A program made the position numbers and the translations under genes. From Azolla caroliniana (lineage: Eukaryota > Polypodiophyta), in the NCBI GenBank assembly GCA_043228905.1, contig JBHGNT010000008.1:21018001-21082000 (forward strand): 64,000 bases of DNA. The letters are read 5' to 3'. Within the stretch, counting starts at the first letter, position 1. Each line of letters begins with the position of its first letter. This document shows positions 1-11,802 of this stretch, one piece after another. The notes beneath the pieces are model-generated. The model worked only from the letters and a program-made list of their open reading frames with translations. It was not told the origin of the DNA and ran no database searches.

Positions 1-429
1 GGCAGTAGTCCACGACCAATATGACAACATGCAAGGTTCACCAGAAACTATGAACAAGAGAAAGAAGAAGCTCCTTCACTTATGGAAAAAGTTACCCCTG
101 TTTACAGAGTCAACTCAAGGGTCTCAATGGAACTATCAACTTCCATGGACCCTTTCTTGAATATCAATGAAGCATGGCAGAGTGCAACAATAAATTTCAA
201 TAACTTTTACAAAGTTCTAGCTTTGGTCTTAAGATTATCGTATATCATTGTACATGAAAATTGTAAGCTTTTGGGCACACAAGCTTAAGTTGTAGCATTT
301 ACATGTTTTTGCTTAATACTGATGAGGAAAATCTTTGAAGAAAAAAAAAAGGATCTTCCAAGGGAAGCCCATCCCGCCAACAAAGGTAACCATGGAACTT
401 TGGGATCACCTCATCGCCTTCCTTCATAG
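1..429. other. no recognisable gene
   Basis: Short open frames only, none with a motif I recognise. It lies downstream of the minus-strand ARM-like gene and may be its 3' flank. Confidence 0.4.
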
Positions 430-550
430 GTCATATGTCATTAAAATAAAATCATTTGATCCATCTATGCCAATAAAATCATTTGATCCATCTATGTCAA
501 GTAAAAGCATTCAATGCTTCTATGCCATTAAAATCATTCGACCATCATCA
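430..550. repeat. 27-bp minisatellite, about 4 units
   Basis: Imperfect 27-bp units of the form AAAATCATTTGATCCATCTATG plus a variable tail (core AAAATCATTTGATCC). The unit equals nine codons, so plus-strand reading gives a repeated KSFDPSM-type peptide. The same array lies in opposite orientation at 63735-63895 with about six units. It sits just beyond the 3' end of the ARM-like gene at both places, so it is part of the duplicated block and not an independent element. Confidence 0.75.
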
Positions 551-601
551 ACAAATGGGTGTTGATCATGGGATTTCTTATTATTTTAGGATCGATAACC
601 A

Positions 602-1084
602 CTATGTCTGTGTATGGCCTCCTTTCCATTGGGCTACCATTTTGAGGATCTCTGCAGCTGCATCCTTAATGTCCTTGTTGCTCTCACTCTGCGCTGCGTC
701 CACCTCATTCGCGAGTGCTGTAAGGACTTCGATTGTATTATAATCGCGCCATTCCACCAGAGTCTTCATGCTCTTATCATCTTCTACGATGAGGAAGAGG
801 CAGCGGAGAGTGGCATTCATGTCAAGTGTGAGGCAATTGTGTGGAATCAGCTTGCCTTCGTAGCAGGGGTGTGGATTCTTGAGCAATATCTTGTATCCAT
901 GGTGCAGATTCTTGAGCATTATGTGCATCAATTTCTTCTCCCGTGCAAGTTTTACAACTTCTGTCCATGGCTGTCCTGTCCAGTGGCTGTCGAGATTCCC
1001 TGTCTGGATTGTCCCCAGGTGTCGGGGGATCAGCCCTTTGTTGATCATGGATTGCACGAGCTTGACTGATGTCTCATCCTCGAC
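602..1084 (-). CDS. ARM-like helical repeat protein, last exon (copy 1)
   Basis: Open exon of 161 codons including the stop at 602-604. A plausible 3' splice site (pyrimidine-poor, ending GCAG) precedes base 1084, and the frame there is phase 0 as in the paralogues at 12729 and 33045. It shares their landmarks: ...INKGLIPRHL near the start, an LRCLFLIVEDD-type helix (the sibling form is IHCLRIMV) in the middle, and a D-I-K-D-A-A-A-E-I-L helix at the end. This matches the N-terminal armadillo-like part of SERAC1-type proteins. The sibling W-x-L-[DE]-x-V-L-Y segment is altered here, so the copy is divergent. The first exon was not found with confidence; siblings have a 13-16 codon first exon about 0.5 kb upstream. 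Function unknown; protein scaffolding is the usual role of such helical repeats. An inverted, broken copy lies at 63277-63670. Confidence 0.6.
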   Translation of the reverse strand, partial: VEDETSVKLVQSMINKGLIPRHLGTIQTGNLDSHWTGQPWTEVVKLAREKKLMHIMLKNLHHGYKILLKNPHPCYEGKLIPHNCLTLDMNATLRCLFLIVEDDKSMKTLVEWRDYNTIEVLTALANEVDAAQSESNKDIKDAAAEILKMVAQWKGGHTQT

Positions 1085-1613
1085 CTGCTTGTGCAGATCA
1101 ACAAGGTGTTAGAATACATCATTCAAATGTTCAATTTTCCACCGAAATTGCTGGTAAAGCCAGTTCCTTTACTTGGTTGTGTTTGTTTTTTAAGCTGTGT
1201 TAGTTAAATTTGATACCTTTAGCATGAAAGAAAATCCGTCAGAGAAAAATCAAGAGATCTTTCGACCAGATGTCCAACAGATTTTCAATTTCCAGCTTCA
1301 ATAGAAAACCTTGAAATAGAGAAGCCAATTGAGACTGACTAGGACTTCAGAATGACAGTAAAACGCTCAGAGAAAGATCACATGATCGATCGAAAAGCAC
1401 CTTGATCCCAAGGTTTGACCAGTAAACAGAAACTTTGTCAGAAGTTTCTCAAAGGAAGATCAGGATATCATTGAAACAAAACTATCGATTTCCCGTTTCA
1501 GTGAATACCTCGGAATTTCGAGAGGAAATAGGAACTCAGGGCCAGGAAACACCTAAGAGAAATCTCACAAGATCATTACAACGAATTTTCAAACAGGAAT
1601 AAGAACGGATTTC

Positions 1614-1898
1614 CTACTTAAACGAAAAACCTTCTATACGAAGCCCTGAAACAGATTTTCCGAACAGGTCCCCGATCTCAATGGAAAGCTTTTGAAATGG
1701 AGCACAAGGAAACAGAGAAACATACAGAGGAGAAGGACTAGGACGGCGACGCAGAAGACGAGCCCGAACATTACTGTTCGTATTGTAGCGAGGAGAGGGA
1801 ACGCCGTCTTCATCGTGGCCTTCTTCTGCAGGGGAGGAGAAGAAGCCACCATCGTCGTCGTTGCTCAGCAGATCCATGGCGTTCTTCTCAGACCTCAT
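1614..1898 (-). other. candidate upstream exon or small membrane-protein ORF
   Basis: Two overlapping minus-strand frames are open. The frame from 1898 starts with a polar, acidic, Ser-rich stretch (MDLLSNDDDGGFFSS). The frame from 1852 contains a strongly hydrophobic run (about 22 residues around FGLVFCVAVLVLLL) that would be a membrane span. Either could be the 5' exon of the ARM-like gene at 602-1084, but I found no phase-0 donor that joins cleanly, so the link is unproven. The 1085-1613 interval would then be intron; nothing else is seen in it. Confidence 0.25.
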
Positions 1899-1920
1899 CG
1901 CATGTACATATACGTAGACC

Positions 1921-2012
1921 GTATGTATGTATGTATGTATAGTATGTATAGTATGTATGTATGTATAGTATGTATAGTATGTATGTATCTATGGTATGTA
2001 TGTATGTGTGTG
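1921..2012. repeat. TATG/TATAG microsatellite
   Basis: Tandem TATG units interrupted by TATAG, ending in a short TG run. The ORFs spanning it are artefacts of the repeat. Confidence 0.85.
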
Positions 2013-2437
2013 TGTGTTTGATGTGTGATATTTGTATCTTTGCTATGTTATATATGTATGCAATGTTATGCAATGTTATGCAGACATGTGTATGCATGCT
2101 TGTGCAACAAGCTTGGACTCGTGTTTTAAGCGGATTGTGCATTTTAAGCTGAGTGTTATGCACAATAGACGTAATCGATCACGTTTTTATATCATCGGCT
2201 TTTGGTTTAGTCTTTCCAATATGGTTGAAGCTTCTGATGTCATATTGGGCTTGAGTTTTGGAGTTCGAGGAATGGACTTGATTGTGGACTCCTTATAAAA
2301 GGTGTTGACAAATCTTCACCACATGAGACATGCCCTTCAAAAGGCAAACACCAAATATAAAATCTTATCGAAAGTTATAATACATTCGATGCTTTAATAT
2401 TCTCATACACCATTTGAATGGGATGCATATATAAATA

Positions 2438-2768
2438 TTAATAAAAGGGAAAAGTACCAAGATACCCCTGGAAGTTCGTCTATTTACCAGAATGCCCTTG
2501 GAAGTTCCAAATTTACCAAACTACCCCTATGTCCAAAAAAATACACTTTATAAAGTAAGTACAAAGGACCCAAAGAATCTCTTAAGTAAAGAAATTTGTG
2601 TTTTAAGGGTATTATGGTAAATAGGGCTTGTAGATTTGAGTGTATAATTACTTTATAAAGTGTTTTTTTTGGACATAGGGGTAGTTTGGTAAATTTGAAA
2701 CTTCCCAGGGGCATTTTGGTAAATAGACGAACTTCCAAGGGTATCCTAGTACTTTTCCCTTAATAAAA
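2438..2768. mobile_element. Mutator-type MITE with 9-bp target duplication
   Basis: The element proper is 2447-2759 (313 bp). It begins GGGAAAAGTACCAAGATACC and ends with the inverted counterpart (...TAGTACTTTTCCC). The terminal inverted repeats are about 110-120 bp per side with a few mismatches, separated by a non-palindromic centre of roughly 80 bp. It is flanked on both sides by the 9-bp direct repeat TTAATAAAA (2438-2446 and 2760-2768). Long inverted repeats with a 9-bp duplication are the hallmark of Mutator-like elements. There is no coding capacity, so it must have been moved in trans. Confidence 0.85.
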
Positions 2769-3157
2769 CACTTTGTGAATGGAGCATTTTATGCATTAAT
2801 TTGTGCGTGTTACGTAGATTGAGGAAGACTACTAATGAAAGTAAAATATCTATATCAAATTAGACGTAAGAGAAAGGGTAGTGCAAAGGTACTAATGAAA
2901 AGTGATTCAACATGTTTACAAATTACAATAACAATAACAATGTTGCATTTTCCTCAACCAAGTGGAATGAAGAGTGGCGATCTTGATTTGCCAATCGACA
3001 TGCATATAATGATGATCCAACAATCTTACCTTGCAAAAAATCCAGCAACACCGAAATGATGGTCGCTTGACACTTTTAGCAACCATTTATAAAGTTGACT
3101 TCAAGTGTGATCGTGTTGTGTTATCCATCGAGAAAGTTTGTGCTTCACAAATGTGTG

Positions 3158-3546
3158 GATCGTGTTAGGGATCAACAACAGTTCGGTTTAGGCTAAACCG
3201 GTTTGGCTTGGATAAGCCATAACCGTTTTTGGGGTTCTTCAAACCTGAACCAAACCAATCCCTAAACCGGTTTGTGAACCGGCTTGGGGACTGGCCTGGA
3301 AACCTCCCTCCCTCTCCTCCCTCTCTCTCTCTCTCATATGTGTAGTCTCGTTTTTCTTTAACCTAACTAGTAAACCACATAATCGGGTTAACCGGCTTAG
3401 CCGGTTTGGCAAGGTTCAAGCCAAGTTGAATTGTGCTCAAACCGTTAGGCAAGCTCAAGCCTAAGCCGAGCTGCCAAGCCGTTTTAAACCGATTTAGCTC
3501 AACATTTTAGGCTTGAGCCGAGTCGTTGCCAATCCCTAGATTGTGT
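3158..3546. mobile_element. hAT-type MITE with 8-bp target duplication
   Basis: The element is 3166-3538 (373 bp), starting TAGGGATCAACAAC and ending with the inverted TTGCCAATCCCTA. Outside it are GATCGTGT (3158-3165) and GATTGTGT (3539-3546), an 8-bp duplication with one mismatch, as expected for the hAT superfamily. The inner sequence is rich in AACCGGTTT-like motifs and contains a short CT run. It encodes no protein. Confidence 0.7.
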
Positions 3547-4090
3547 GCTAAAAAACGAATAAGGCACATCATGCTATTGGGTGTGTTTGTTCACGCAATC
3601 TTTCTAGGTAGTCAATGGGGGGGGGCAATAGTAGATTAATCTAACGAAGCCTAACTACTTGGAGATAGGTCGCACATGACAAAGCTCTAACCATCAATTA
3701 CACTTGCTCTGGCTTCTCCTCCATTCCTTGGCATATATATCTATATATATTTAGAGAGATCACAGTTCAAGGGATTGGCCTCTGGACAATGAAAGGTCGA
3801 GACGTTGGAGGCCTGGCGAGTTATCGCCGGGTGGTCACAGACCAATTAGAGGGCTAGTAATTCTCCGAGGATTTCATTTCATTCGGGTTACAGAAGAAGG
3901 AAGCAAAGAGACACGGGGAGGGGGGGGGACAGGAGAAGGCTGTTTTGTCCGGACAAGTGTGAACACCCTCCTCTCCTTGTTTTATCTGAGAAAACAGAGT
4001 ACACAGAGAGGCGGGAAATTTGCTTCATCTTCATCTGCATTCTCAACATTGTTTTCGTCTTCAATTCTCCTTCTTCTTAAAGATTTGGCG

Positions 4091-7000
4091 ATGGAAGAAG
4101 AGATCCCTCGCACTGACGAAATCCTTTCCTACGTATTGGATGGTACCCAAGTGGTAAACAATCCTACCCTACTTCACCTCCGCCTCTGTTGTTTCGTCTT
4201 CGTTTTTTGGTAATTTTCTGAGTTTGATTCTTCCCAGTGCTGCTTTTTTTTCTTCATCTATCAATCTGTATATCTAGGAATCAGTGACAAATTGACCCAC
4301 TTCCGCACTTGGGGTTTCTCACGCGATACATTTGCATCGTTATATCCATCATTAGTTCATACATACTCACCGGATCATCCTGAAAAGTGATTGGTTATTG
4401 ATCCAAGACGCTGAAGGTTACCAAAATTTTCGAATTTGAACGTCCAATGTGATGGCATAGTGGTCAAGCTTGTTATATGCATTCTCGAGATTGTTAGTTC
4501 AAGTTGGGAGAAACGAATGAGATTCTAGGTAGGGTCATTACAATATTTGTACTTTGACATCTTGCAGACTGATAATTTGCTCCTACAAACTGTGGGTTGT
4601 AAATAATAACATCGCCGCAAGACAGTACCATCAACATTGTTAATATTCCTAGAGGGTTAAAAAAACATACCATTGCCTGAAGGAAGTGCTAACAATGATT
4701 AATTATGAGTTTTTAATGCTCCCCATCATCATTCCTGACATGTAGATCTGCATGTTCTTGGATGTAAGTGTTCTGAATAACATTTGTTCCCTTCCTTTAG
4801 GCCTTTTAATTTTGAATGTTCATTTTCTTTCCTTATGAGGTATCTTCGGCATTCTGTAGGGGTCTTTCTCTTTGTAAATTTCCTTATTGAGTTGTCTTGG
4901 GCATTCCTAGTGCATTCTTGTGTTCGAAACATGGCTGTTGAAAAACGCGAATTTTATGCTTAGAATATGCTTTAGATACTCCGAAGTATTTAACACCTAT
5001 TCTACATTTTATAACTGTCTTTTTAAAATGTTTCATTTATTGTATGCATTTTAAGTATTCAATGTATTTAATAAGTATTTAATGTTCAAATTTTTTAAAA
5101 ATAAAACAAAATCAAAATTTGGCCTAAAAACAATTGTTAGGTGCAATACAAATATAAGAATATAATTAATTATAGAAATACATAGCATACATAGTGTATG
5201 CTAAGTATTCTAGAACTATGGTTCAGATTGATTATTCTTTACAACTATTTCTTTTTATGGCTATCCTTTTTGTAAAAGAGTGTTTTCCTGCAAGCATATT
5301 TGAACTTTGGTCTTGCCATGGCTCATGTGGAGCTTCTTTGTTGGAAAATTGTTCTCTTTCTTTTTATTTTAGGCCATTAGCCTATTAGAGCTACTTACTA
5401 CTAGTCATCAAAAACACACTGATGTTGTCTTATAGGTTGATATTCATATCTAGTGTTATCTTGATAAAACAATTGGGGCTGTGGACTGATGGAACCTTAG
5501 ATCTAACCATCCAACTGGGTGCATTCTATATGGTAGCCCTTTTATATTGCTCCTCTCCTGCCATAAAAATTGATGGCTGAAGTGGAATAAGATTGTTTTG
5601 ATGTAGAACTTGAAGTGTGTTCATTCTAGCAACATTTGGGAGAGACCATGGAATAATACGAAGCGAACCCTATGTTGTGTGTTTCTTTCCGTATACGAAA
5701 GTTGGCATAGATTTTAGAGTGAGGCTATCATTTTGAGGCATTTCTCAGTGTCACGAAGCTATGCTTGAAAACATACATGAATGGTGAGCAATTCTTGCTT
5801 TGAAGTATGTAGATTTTCCCAACAAAAAAGCTTTTTAGTCATTTGGCGACATTTAAAAGCCTTAATACAGCGTTATCCGCTCTTTTTGAGAGCACAATGT
5901 TAGATCTGCATGTGTTATCTTCCTATAATCTTTGTTTTTTTTTTACATTGCCACTCTATTTACAACTTTAGTCATTTCTTTATGTCAGGTCTCCTACAAG
6001 TGGCTGAGCAGAAAATTTTCAATATCTTCCAATGAAGCCAAAAGGTATGCGTTTCTGTGTTTTAAGTTGACGTACTTATATAGGAAGTTTTTCTACATAA
6101 GTTTTGTGTTTTTGAAGCATTTGAGCTTTTACATGATTCCATAATAACTGTTAGAGATACACAGATTGCTTCAAGTCATCGTAGATCAACATGGGAGCAG
6201 GATAGAAGTTATCTATGTGGTTTCCGGATGGTTGAAGACAAATCAACAATATTACTCTGTAAAGCTCGTGCCAAAGTCAAAACTGCAAGGTGCAAACTAT
6301 CTCATGCTATAAGTTCTTCCCAATATAATTAACATAACTGGGTCATGCTGACATCCTGCTAATCTTGTTATTTTACCAGAGGCTACAAATGTGCTTGATG
6401 GTCATGTTTCTGTTCATGTCTATAGTATCCAACCTTCCATTCCAACAGATTCTGCTGAGCTTTGGGCAGCGGAATATACTCAATCACATGAACTATTTAA
6501 TCAGGATCCTGAGCTCAATAATTGCCTCAGAGATAACCGGTAGGCTCTTGTAGATATAAGGTTATCACTAGCATGCCACATATTCAAAAGGGAAAATTAC
6601 AGCAAAAATGGCCCGAATGTTTTAAGAAATTTATTAGAATAATGCGGAGGTTTCAAAATCTTACCAGTATGTCTCTCTGTAGCACAACTTTTTGCTACAC
6701 AGGGGAATTCTTGTAAATTTTGAAAACATTGGAGTGTTGTGATAAATAAGGTTTTTTTGTCCGCTCTATTCACAAGTACACTATTGCGTTGAAAAGTATA
6801 CCATAACATTTTTATTTGACAACTTGGTTATGATGAGCATACCATTACATTCAACAGTATACCATTCGAAAGTATTCCATAACATGGTTGTCGCAAGTAA
6901 TACCATAACATTCAATAGTTGAAACCTTGCTGAGTGTTATTATGCAGGTTTAGTGCTGTTACATGTACATCTATCGCGCGCAAGCAGCCCAGAAGTTCTG

Positions 7001-8770
7001 ATGCTAGACAGAAAGATGTACCCAAATTGTCTGCTAAATCAAGCACTTTATCTAAATGTTTGGAAAAGCAAGATGAGAAACCTACTACTTTAGGCATATC
7101 TAAACCTCTTGATAAGCAAGACAATTTGAAGTTCATGGAAAACCACATTTCCAAGCCAACTTTACATGAAGAAAATGATTCTAAAGCTCCAGAAACTGAT
7201 GCTTTGGTGCATGACGGTTCTAGTATAAATTTAACTGGAAGCAAGGAAACAAGCAAGAAAAAAGTAGAAGGCAATGGTCTTGCAAATTTATGGGGCCGTG
7301 CATCAGTGAAACCGAAACCAATTTCAGGTGAAGATGACATAGACTCATCTATCAAGATTGAAGTATCCACTCCTGGTAACAAATTTGTTAATAGCACTAC
7401 TTGTTTAAAAGTTCTTTTGCAGTCCACAACTTGCTTTTATATAGCAGAAAGCTCCGAAATATCCCTGAGTTTTTCTTTACTTCTTTAATGCTCTTAGTCG
7501 ACCTCCTCTTGGGTAATTATATGTAATACTCAATGGTAAATTAATCTAGTTTTCTCTAAATTATATTGTAATTATGTATTGGCTCACTTTTTCTCTCTTA
7601 TGGGGCTTGACTAAAGGCATTTCAGGAAATAAAGAAAAACTTTGTGGTGTTTTGGGTTTTTTCACTCATTTATATTGTCAACATTTTAAAGTGCATGGCG
7701 AAAACAGGTAATGCAGGTGCTCAAGATGCAGCAAAAGCACAACCACAAGCACCTGATATATCCTTTGGTGGAAGCAGTGATGATGATTCTACTGACTTCA
7801 TGCATGTCCGAAGAGGACAAACGAAGGAGAAAAATAGAAGAACGAGGCGCATGGTTATTGATGACGAAATGTCTGATGATGGGGAGGATGATTTGGAGAA
7901 TGTTATTAGCCTATCCTCTCCTGATGTTCCGATCAAAACAAAGGCACACACCTTATCTATATCTGGTAAGAAATCACAAGACGTAATTACACAAAAAGAC
8001 AAAAGGAAGAAGAGAAAGGAAGATACAATGGAAACCGCTGAAAATGATTTACCTTCATTGCATCAAAGCCCAAAAGAAGTTGGAGATGCCAGTTTTGGTG
8101 CAGCTAAAAAGGAAAGCCACAATGTATCCAAGGTTAAGGAAGAGAGAAATTCTACGGGAAACACTTTAGGAGATAATGCAAAAGGTGAGCAAAATGTGCA
8201 TCCACCCATCACTAAAAATGGTGCATCTTCTGTCCTGCAATCTGGACCAAAGAAGAGAAAAGTGCTTAAGACTCATATTGATGATCATGGCCGAGAAGGT
8301 ACAAAATCATTTTCATAGTTGCCCCCTTTGTCATCTTAGTGTGCAATAATTAAAGTCGTTGAATCCGAATATTTACTTGCAATTTGAATTCTTTAAGCTG
8401 TAATGGAGTTTGATGAAATTTAACAATGGATTTTCTGAGGCTCAGTGACTGAAGTCGTCTGGGAGAATGAGAACGATAATGCTGATTCAGAAGATAAAAC
8501 AGATGGCAAAGCAAACCCAAACACTCATGGGGATGCTGGCCTTAAAGTTTCTGAGAATAAGTAAGTGAGATTGTTTTGGATGATGGTATGCATTTGTCAT
8601 CTCAAATCTGATGTAAATGATGTTGTTTGTACCACAGGACATTTGGGAATAAAGACCCCCACAAACCCACTAATAAAACAGCTGGAAGCAATGTTAAGGC
8701 AGGAAAAGTAGTAGCATCCAAAGATTCTCAACAAGGGAAAATCTTCTCATTCTTCAAAAAGAAAACCTAA
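4091..8770 (+). CDS. POLD3: DNA polymerase delta subunit 3 (POLD3/Cdc27 family)
   Basis: Accessory subunit of replicative DNA polymerase delta in the nucleus, linking the polymerase to PCNA. Eight exons with GT-AG junctions: 4091-4153, 5989-6044, 6165-6289, 6380-6539, 6948-7375, 7708-8298, 8446-8560, 8638-8770. They sum to 1671 nt, i.e. 556 residues plus TAA. The N-terminal domain carries VSYKWLSRKFSISSNEAKR followed by LLQ...VIYVVSGWLK, typical of the family, then ...CLRDNRF. The middle is acidic and lysine-rich. A nuclear-localisation-like PKKRKV sits at about residues 458-463 and a conserved GREVTEVVWE follows. The C-terminus is a PCNA-interacting box, QGKIFSFF (about 545-552), then KKKT-stop. 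The exon 6 acceptor could instead be 9 nt downstream (7717), which stays in frame. Exon 1 is short and intron 1 is 1.8 kb. Exons 2-5 recur in a broken duplicate at 28366-30577. Confidence 0.93.
4448..4620 (+). mobile_element. possible tRNA-derived SINE fragment in POLD3 intron 1
   Basis: GATGGCATAGTGGTCAAGC resembles a pol III A box, and GTTAGTTCAAGTTGG about 35 bases later resembles a B box, the order and spacing of plant SINE heads. The downstream body is unremarkable and neither a poly-A/T tail nor a target duplication was identified. Confidence 0.4.
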
Positions 8771-10435
8771 GTATGTTGTTTCAATTTCTGTCATATGCAA
8801 TGGAAGGCGCAGAGATGTGCATAAATGGAAACTGAACATGGCCAACAGATGGTCATTGTAACATAATAAAATTGGGTAACTTACAAGGTGAGGATGTTCT
8901 GTTAGGCAAAACAAAACCAAGGCCATTCTTCAGCTTCCGTTTTGGTTTGTCGAATTTGCAGTATGGACCATCTAAGCATATGTAGCAGAAAAAGGTTCCA
9001 TCACTCGATTGGATGTTTGCTTTAAATACAAGTGGAGATGGATTTTGTAACTACATTTTTCTAGTTCGATTCTTTTTTACGATATGATCCTATATGCATT
9101 CCCTTGAATTGTGAAACCGACTTTCAAATACAAATGTATAGTATGCTTGAATGTCCTATGTTTTTCTGTAATATAGACATTTACGGACGTTTTCTTTGTT
9201 CCCAATAGTGTCATCTGAATGGTAAAAATTTGGGTGAATGTAGTTAATATGTTCCATCAATAATTGATTTGCACGAATCGTTGGATTCGGAATGTAGTAA
9301 ATGTAAGTTCTTGATATGAAAGTTGTATCATGCTTTTGTTTACACTGGCTCAGTAAGAGATTCTTTGTATTCATATAAGTTGGCTTGCTCACATTTATAT
9401 AATCCATATCTTGACACCTAATTCAGCTAATGAAACTTTATCTGCATTATTGTAACTAATTGATTCGTCTATCCTATTGAAACCCCTAATTTTGGCAAGA
9501 TTCATTTGTAACTAATTGATTCCTCTATCCTATTGAAACCTAAATGCCTAGATAAACCTCCAGGATGTGTGTGTGTGGGATGCTAGCTATATTATGGCCA
9601 TTAATGGGCCATTTGGAAATCATTTGTTGGATGGAAGAGAGGAATCTTGTATGTTTCTTGGAGGGCATCCCAAATATGCATGTAAGTTGTCAATATAGTA
9701 GCATATGTGATGTTATAGCTATCAACCATTGGTTTCTATCTCAATGGGCTTACACATACACCATTCTACTTTGGCGTGATCCTTGTTAGTATAATAGTTG
9801 GAGAAACATTTTGATGTTCCTATCACAAGCACCTATTATTCCTAAAGTAACACCATTGCAACCATATCGATTGAGTAGTCTTAGGTGAAGAAGAAAAAAA
9901 GAGGTGGATGTAAGTATTTAGGAGATAAGTTGTAGAAATGTAAAACTTGAGGCATTCTAACATTTATGATGACAACTTACAAGAAATTACTAGAGTCCAA
10001 GTACAATCCTAGAATGATTAATAAGTATGATGGCTAGGACCAAGCCTAGATCACTTGGGAATAAGATTGAACCCAAAACCAAGTCTTCAACATTTGAGAA
10101 TATGGAAATGCTTGGGTAATGTAGTAGGTGCGGCATTGGGAACTTCAGAGCTATATGAATGTTGGAATGGGAAATTCCTACGAAAGAAGTAGCGATAATT
10201 GAGATTGGAAGAGTGTGAACCAAGTCTAGAGAATCTAGTGAATAGGTAGCTATAACTTAGATAGGAAAGTGTAGGATCAATATTGACAATAGAAAATGAA
10301 TTGATGCATATAATGTTTTAACTAAGTTTTTATTTTAGATAGTTATTATCTTTGTGATAATTCACCAATTTTTTTCATACGAAAATGTGAAGTAAATTTA
10401 GCAAATTACTACAAAGATAATCATGATCATAATAC
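8771..10435. other. POLD3 3' flank and intergenic DNA
   Basis: No gene recognised. It contains a direct repeat of about 33 bases at roughly 9449-9481 and 9508-9540 (TAACTAATTGATTC...TCCTATTGAAACC). Confidence 0.5.
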
Positions 10436-10565
10436 TTTGGGGTTAAGCAAGGATGTCCACTATTACCTACACTCTTTGGTTTATGCATTGATAAATTAGA
10501 AGAAGTGGTGAATAAGATTGCAAGAGAAGGATTTGATGCCCCAAAACTTATGCACACTTTGCCCT
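10436..10565 (+). pseudogene. LINE (non-LTR) reverse transcriptase fragment
   Basis: One open stretch reads GVKQGCPLLPTLFGLCID then KLEEVVNKIAREGF, the conserved block of plant LINE reverse transcriptases in which G-x-x-Q-G-x-P-L precedes the L-F-x-x-x-I-D segment. About 43 codons remain before a stop at 10563-10565. The catalytic FADD region and all other domains are missing. A relic. Confidence 0.75.
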
Positions 10566-11802
10566 AAACAAGTTTGAGAGTTTGAGTATCACACTTTGAT
10601 ACAATGCTCTACCTTTCATCATATTCGACCATGCTTTTCACACATCTTCAACCAAGCCCAATCCTTGCATGAATTTCTCACACAACCACGATGTGCATTC
10701 TCAATTGCAACATTCATTGAGAGTTGCTACTCACTTCCGCATGTATCATGTGAAATGTATGTTTTTGGTCTCACAGGTCGTATTTGACCTCCGAAGACGA
10801 TAATAGAATCTCCCTCCCTCCCTCCCTCCCTCCTTCAATTGCTCTTCACATGCTCGACATACATTGCAATTCCTTCAAGATATGCTAACACACTAAGTCA
10901 TACTTAAGTCACCACCTAGAAGGTTGAGCTCATATGCTTTATTCACACATGACTTTGTGCTTCAATGTATGAATACTCCTTCTTAGGAAGGAGACACATA
11001 TCAAGAACACATGTATACTCTGGTCCCGTAGGTCAAAACTGGCCTCTTTATGGATGATAAAATGTCCAATTCTCTCGTTTAAATATCCCCTTTTTTCTTT
11101 CCCTCCCTCCCTCTCTTCTTCTTCTTCCCCCCCATTTCTCCCCCTCTTATACGAATAAATGTGACACATTTTTCTCCATTATATGGGTTGCACAATGACA
11201 CTCTTTTCAAAAGTGCGTTGCTATGCCTACTTTCTATGTTTCTTTGCAACGTGTTTTACCAAAAAGGTGGGTATTACCAATGCCCCATTCTATCATAGTG
11301 GTCAACTTGGTGACCTTCGAATGCGTGTCACCATCCTATTGTGTCCTTAATGGGATTTTGAAATGATGGTTGGAATGTGGTCTTTTCTCTACTTATGATC
11401 GTTTCAAAACCTCCCCACCCTTGTTATTCATCCACTATGTCGCTCGCCAATGACTGCTGGTTATGTGAAAAAATTCTTTGTGATGAACTCCCCACATTCA
11501 AGACATCCAACTTCGCCCCATCAACATCCATTACCTCTACCGCCTCCAACCACCATACACAATGCAATTCAAGAATTAATTTCACTGCAATCAATCAATT
11601 GATGGTGGGCTTTATTTTTTTTGGATCAATTCATGGTGAACTTATTATTGTCATTATTATTGGTGCGGATTAACAAGAAGCAAGCTTAAAAGACAGGTGG
11701 TCCAATACATATACAATAACAATGTAAAGCCGTCGTTAGATGGACAGGCCGGCTTCCCAAGATCATGAGGACAATTCCAGGTTGGGCTCTATTCTGCAAT
11801 TG
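10566..11802. other. intergenic DNA with pyrimidine-rich microsatellites
   Basis: No gene recognised. CCCT-type repeats at about 10811-10834 and CCCTC/CTT runs at about 11098-11150. The final 200 bases (11600-11802) are the 3' flank of the ARM-like gene and recur at 15160-15345. Confidence 0.5.

Noticed and set aside
614-1069. Plus-strand 151-codon ORF opposite ARM copy 1
   Set aside because: Mirror of the minus-strand exon, which matches paralogues and has a splice acceptor; the plus frame has no family resemblance.
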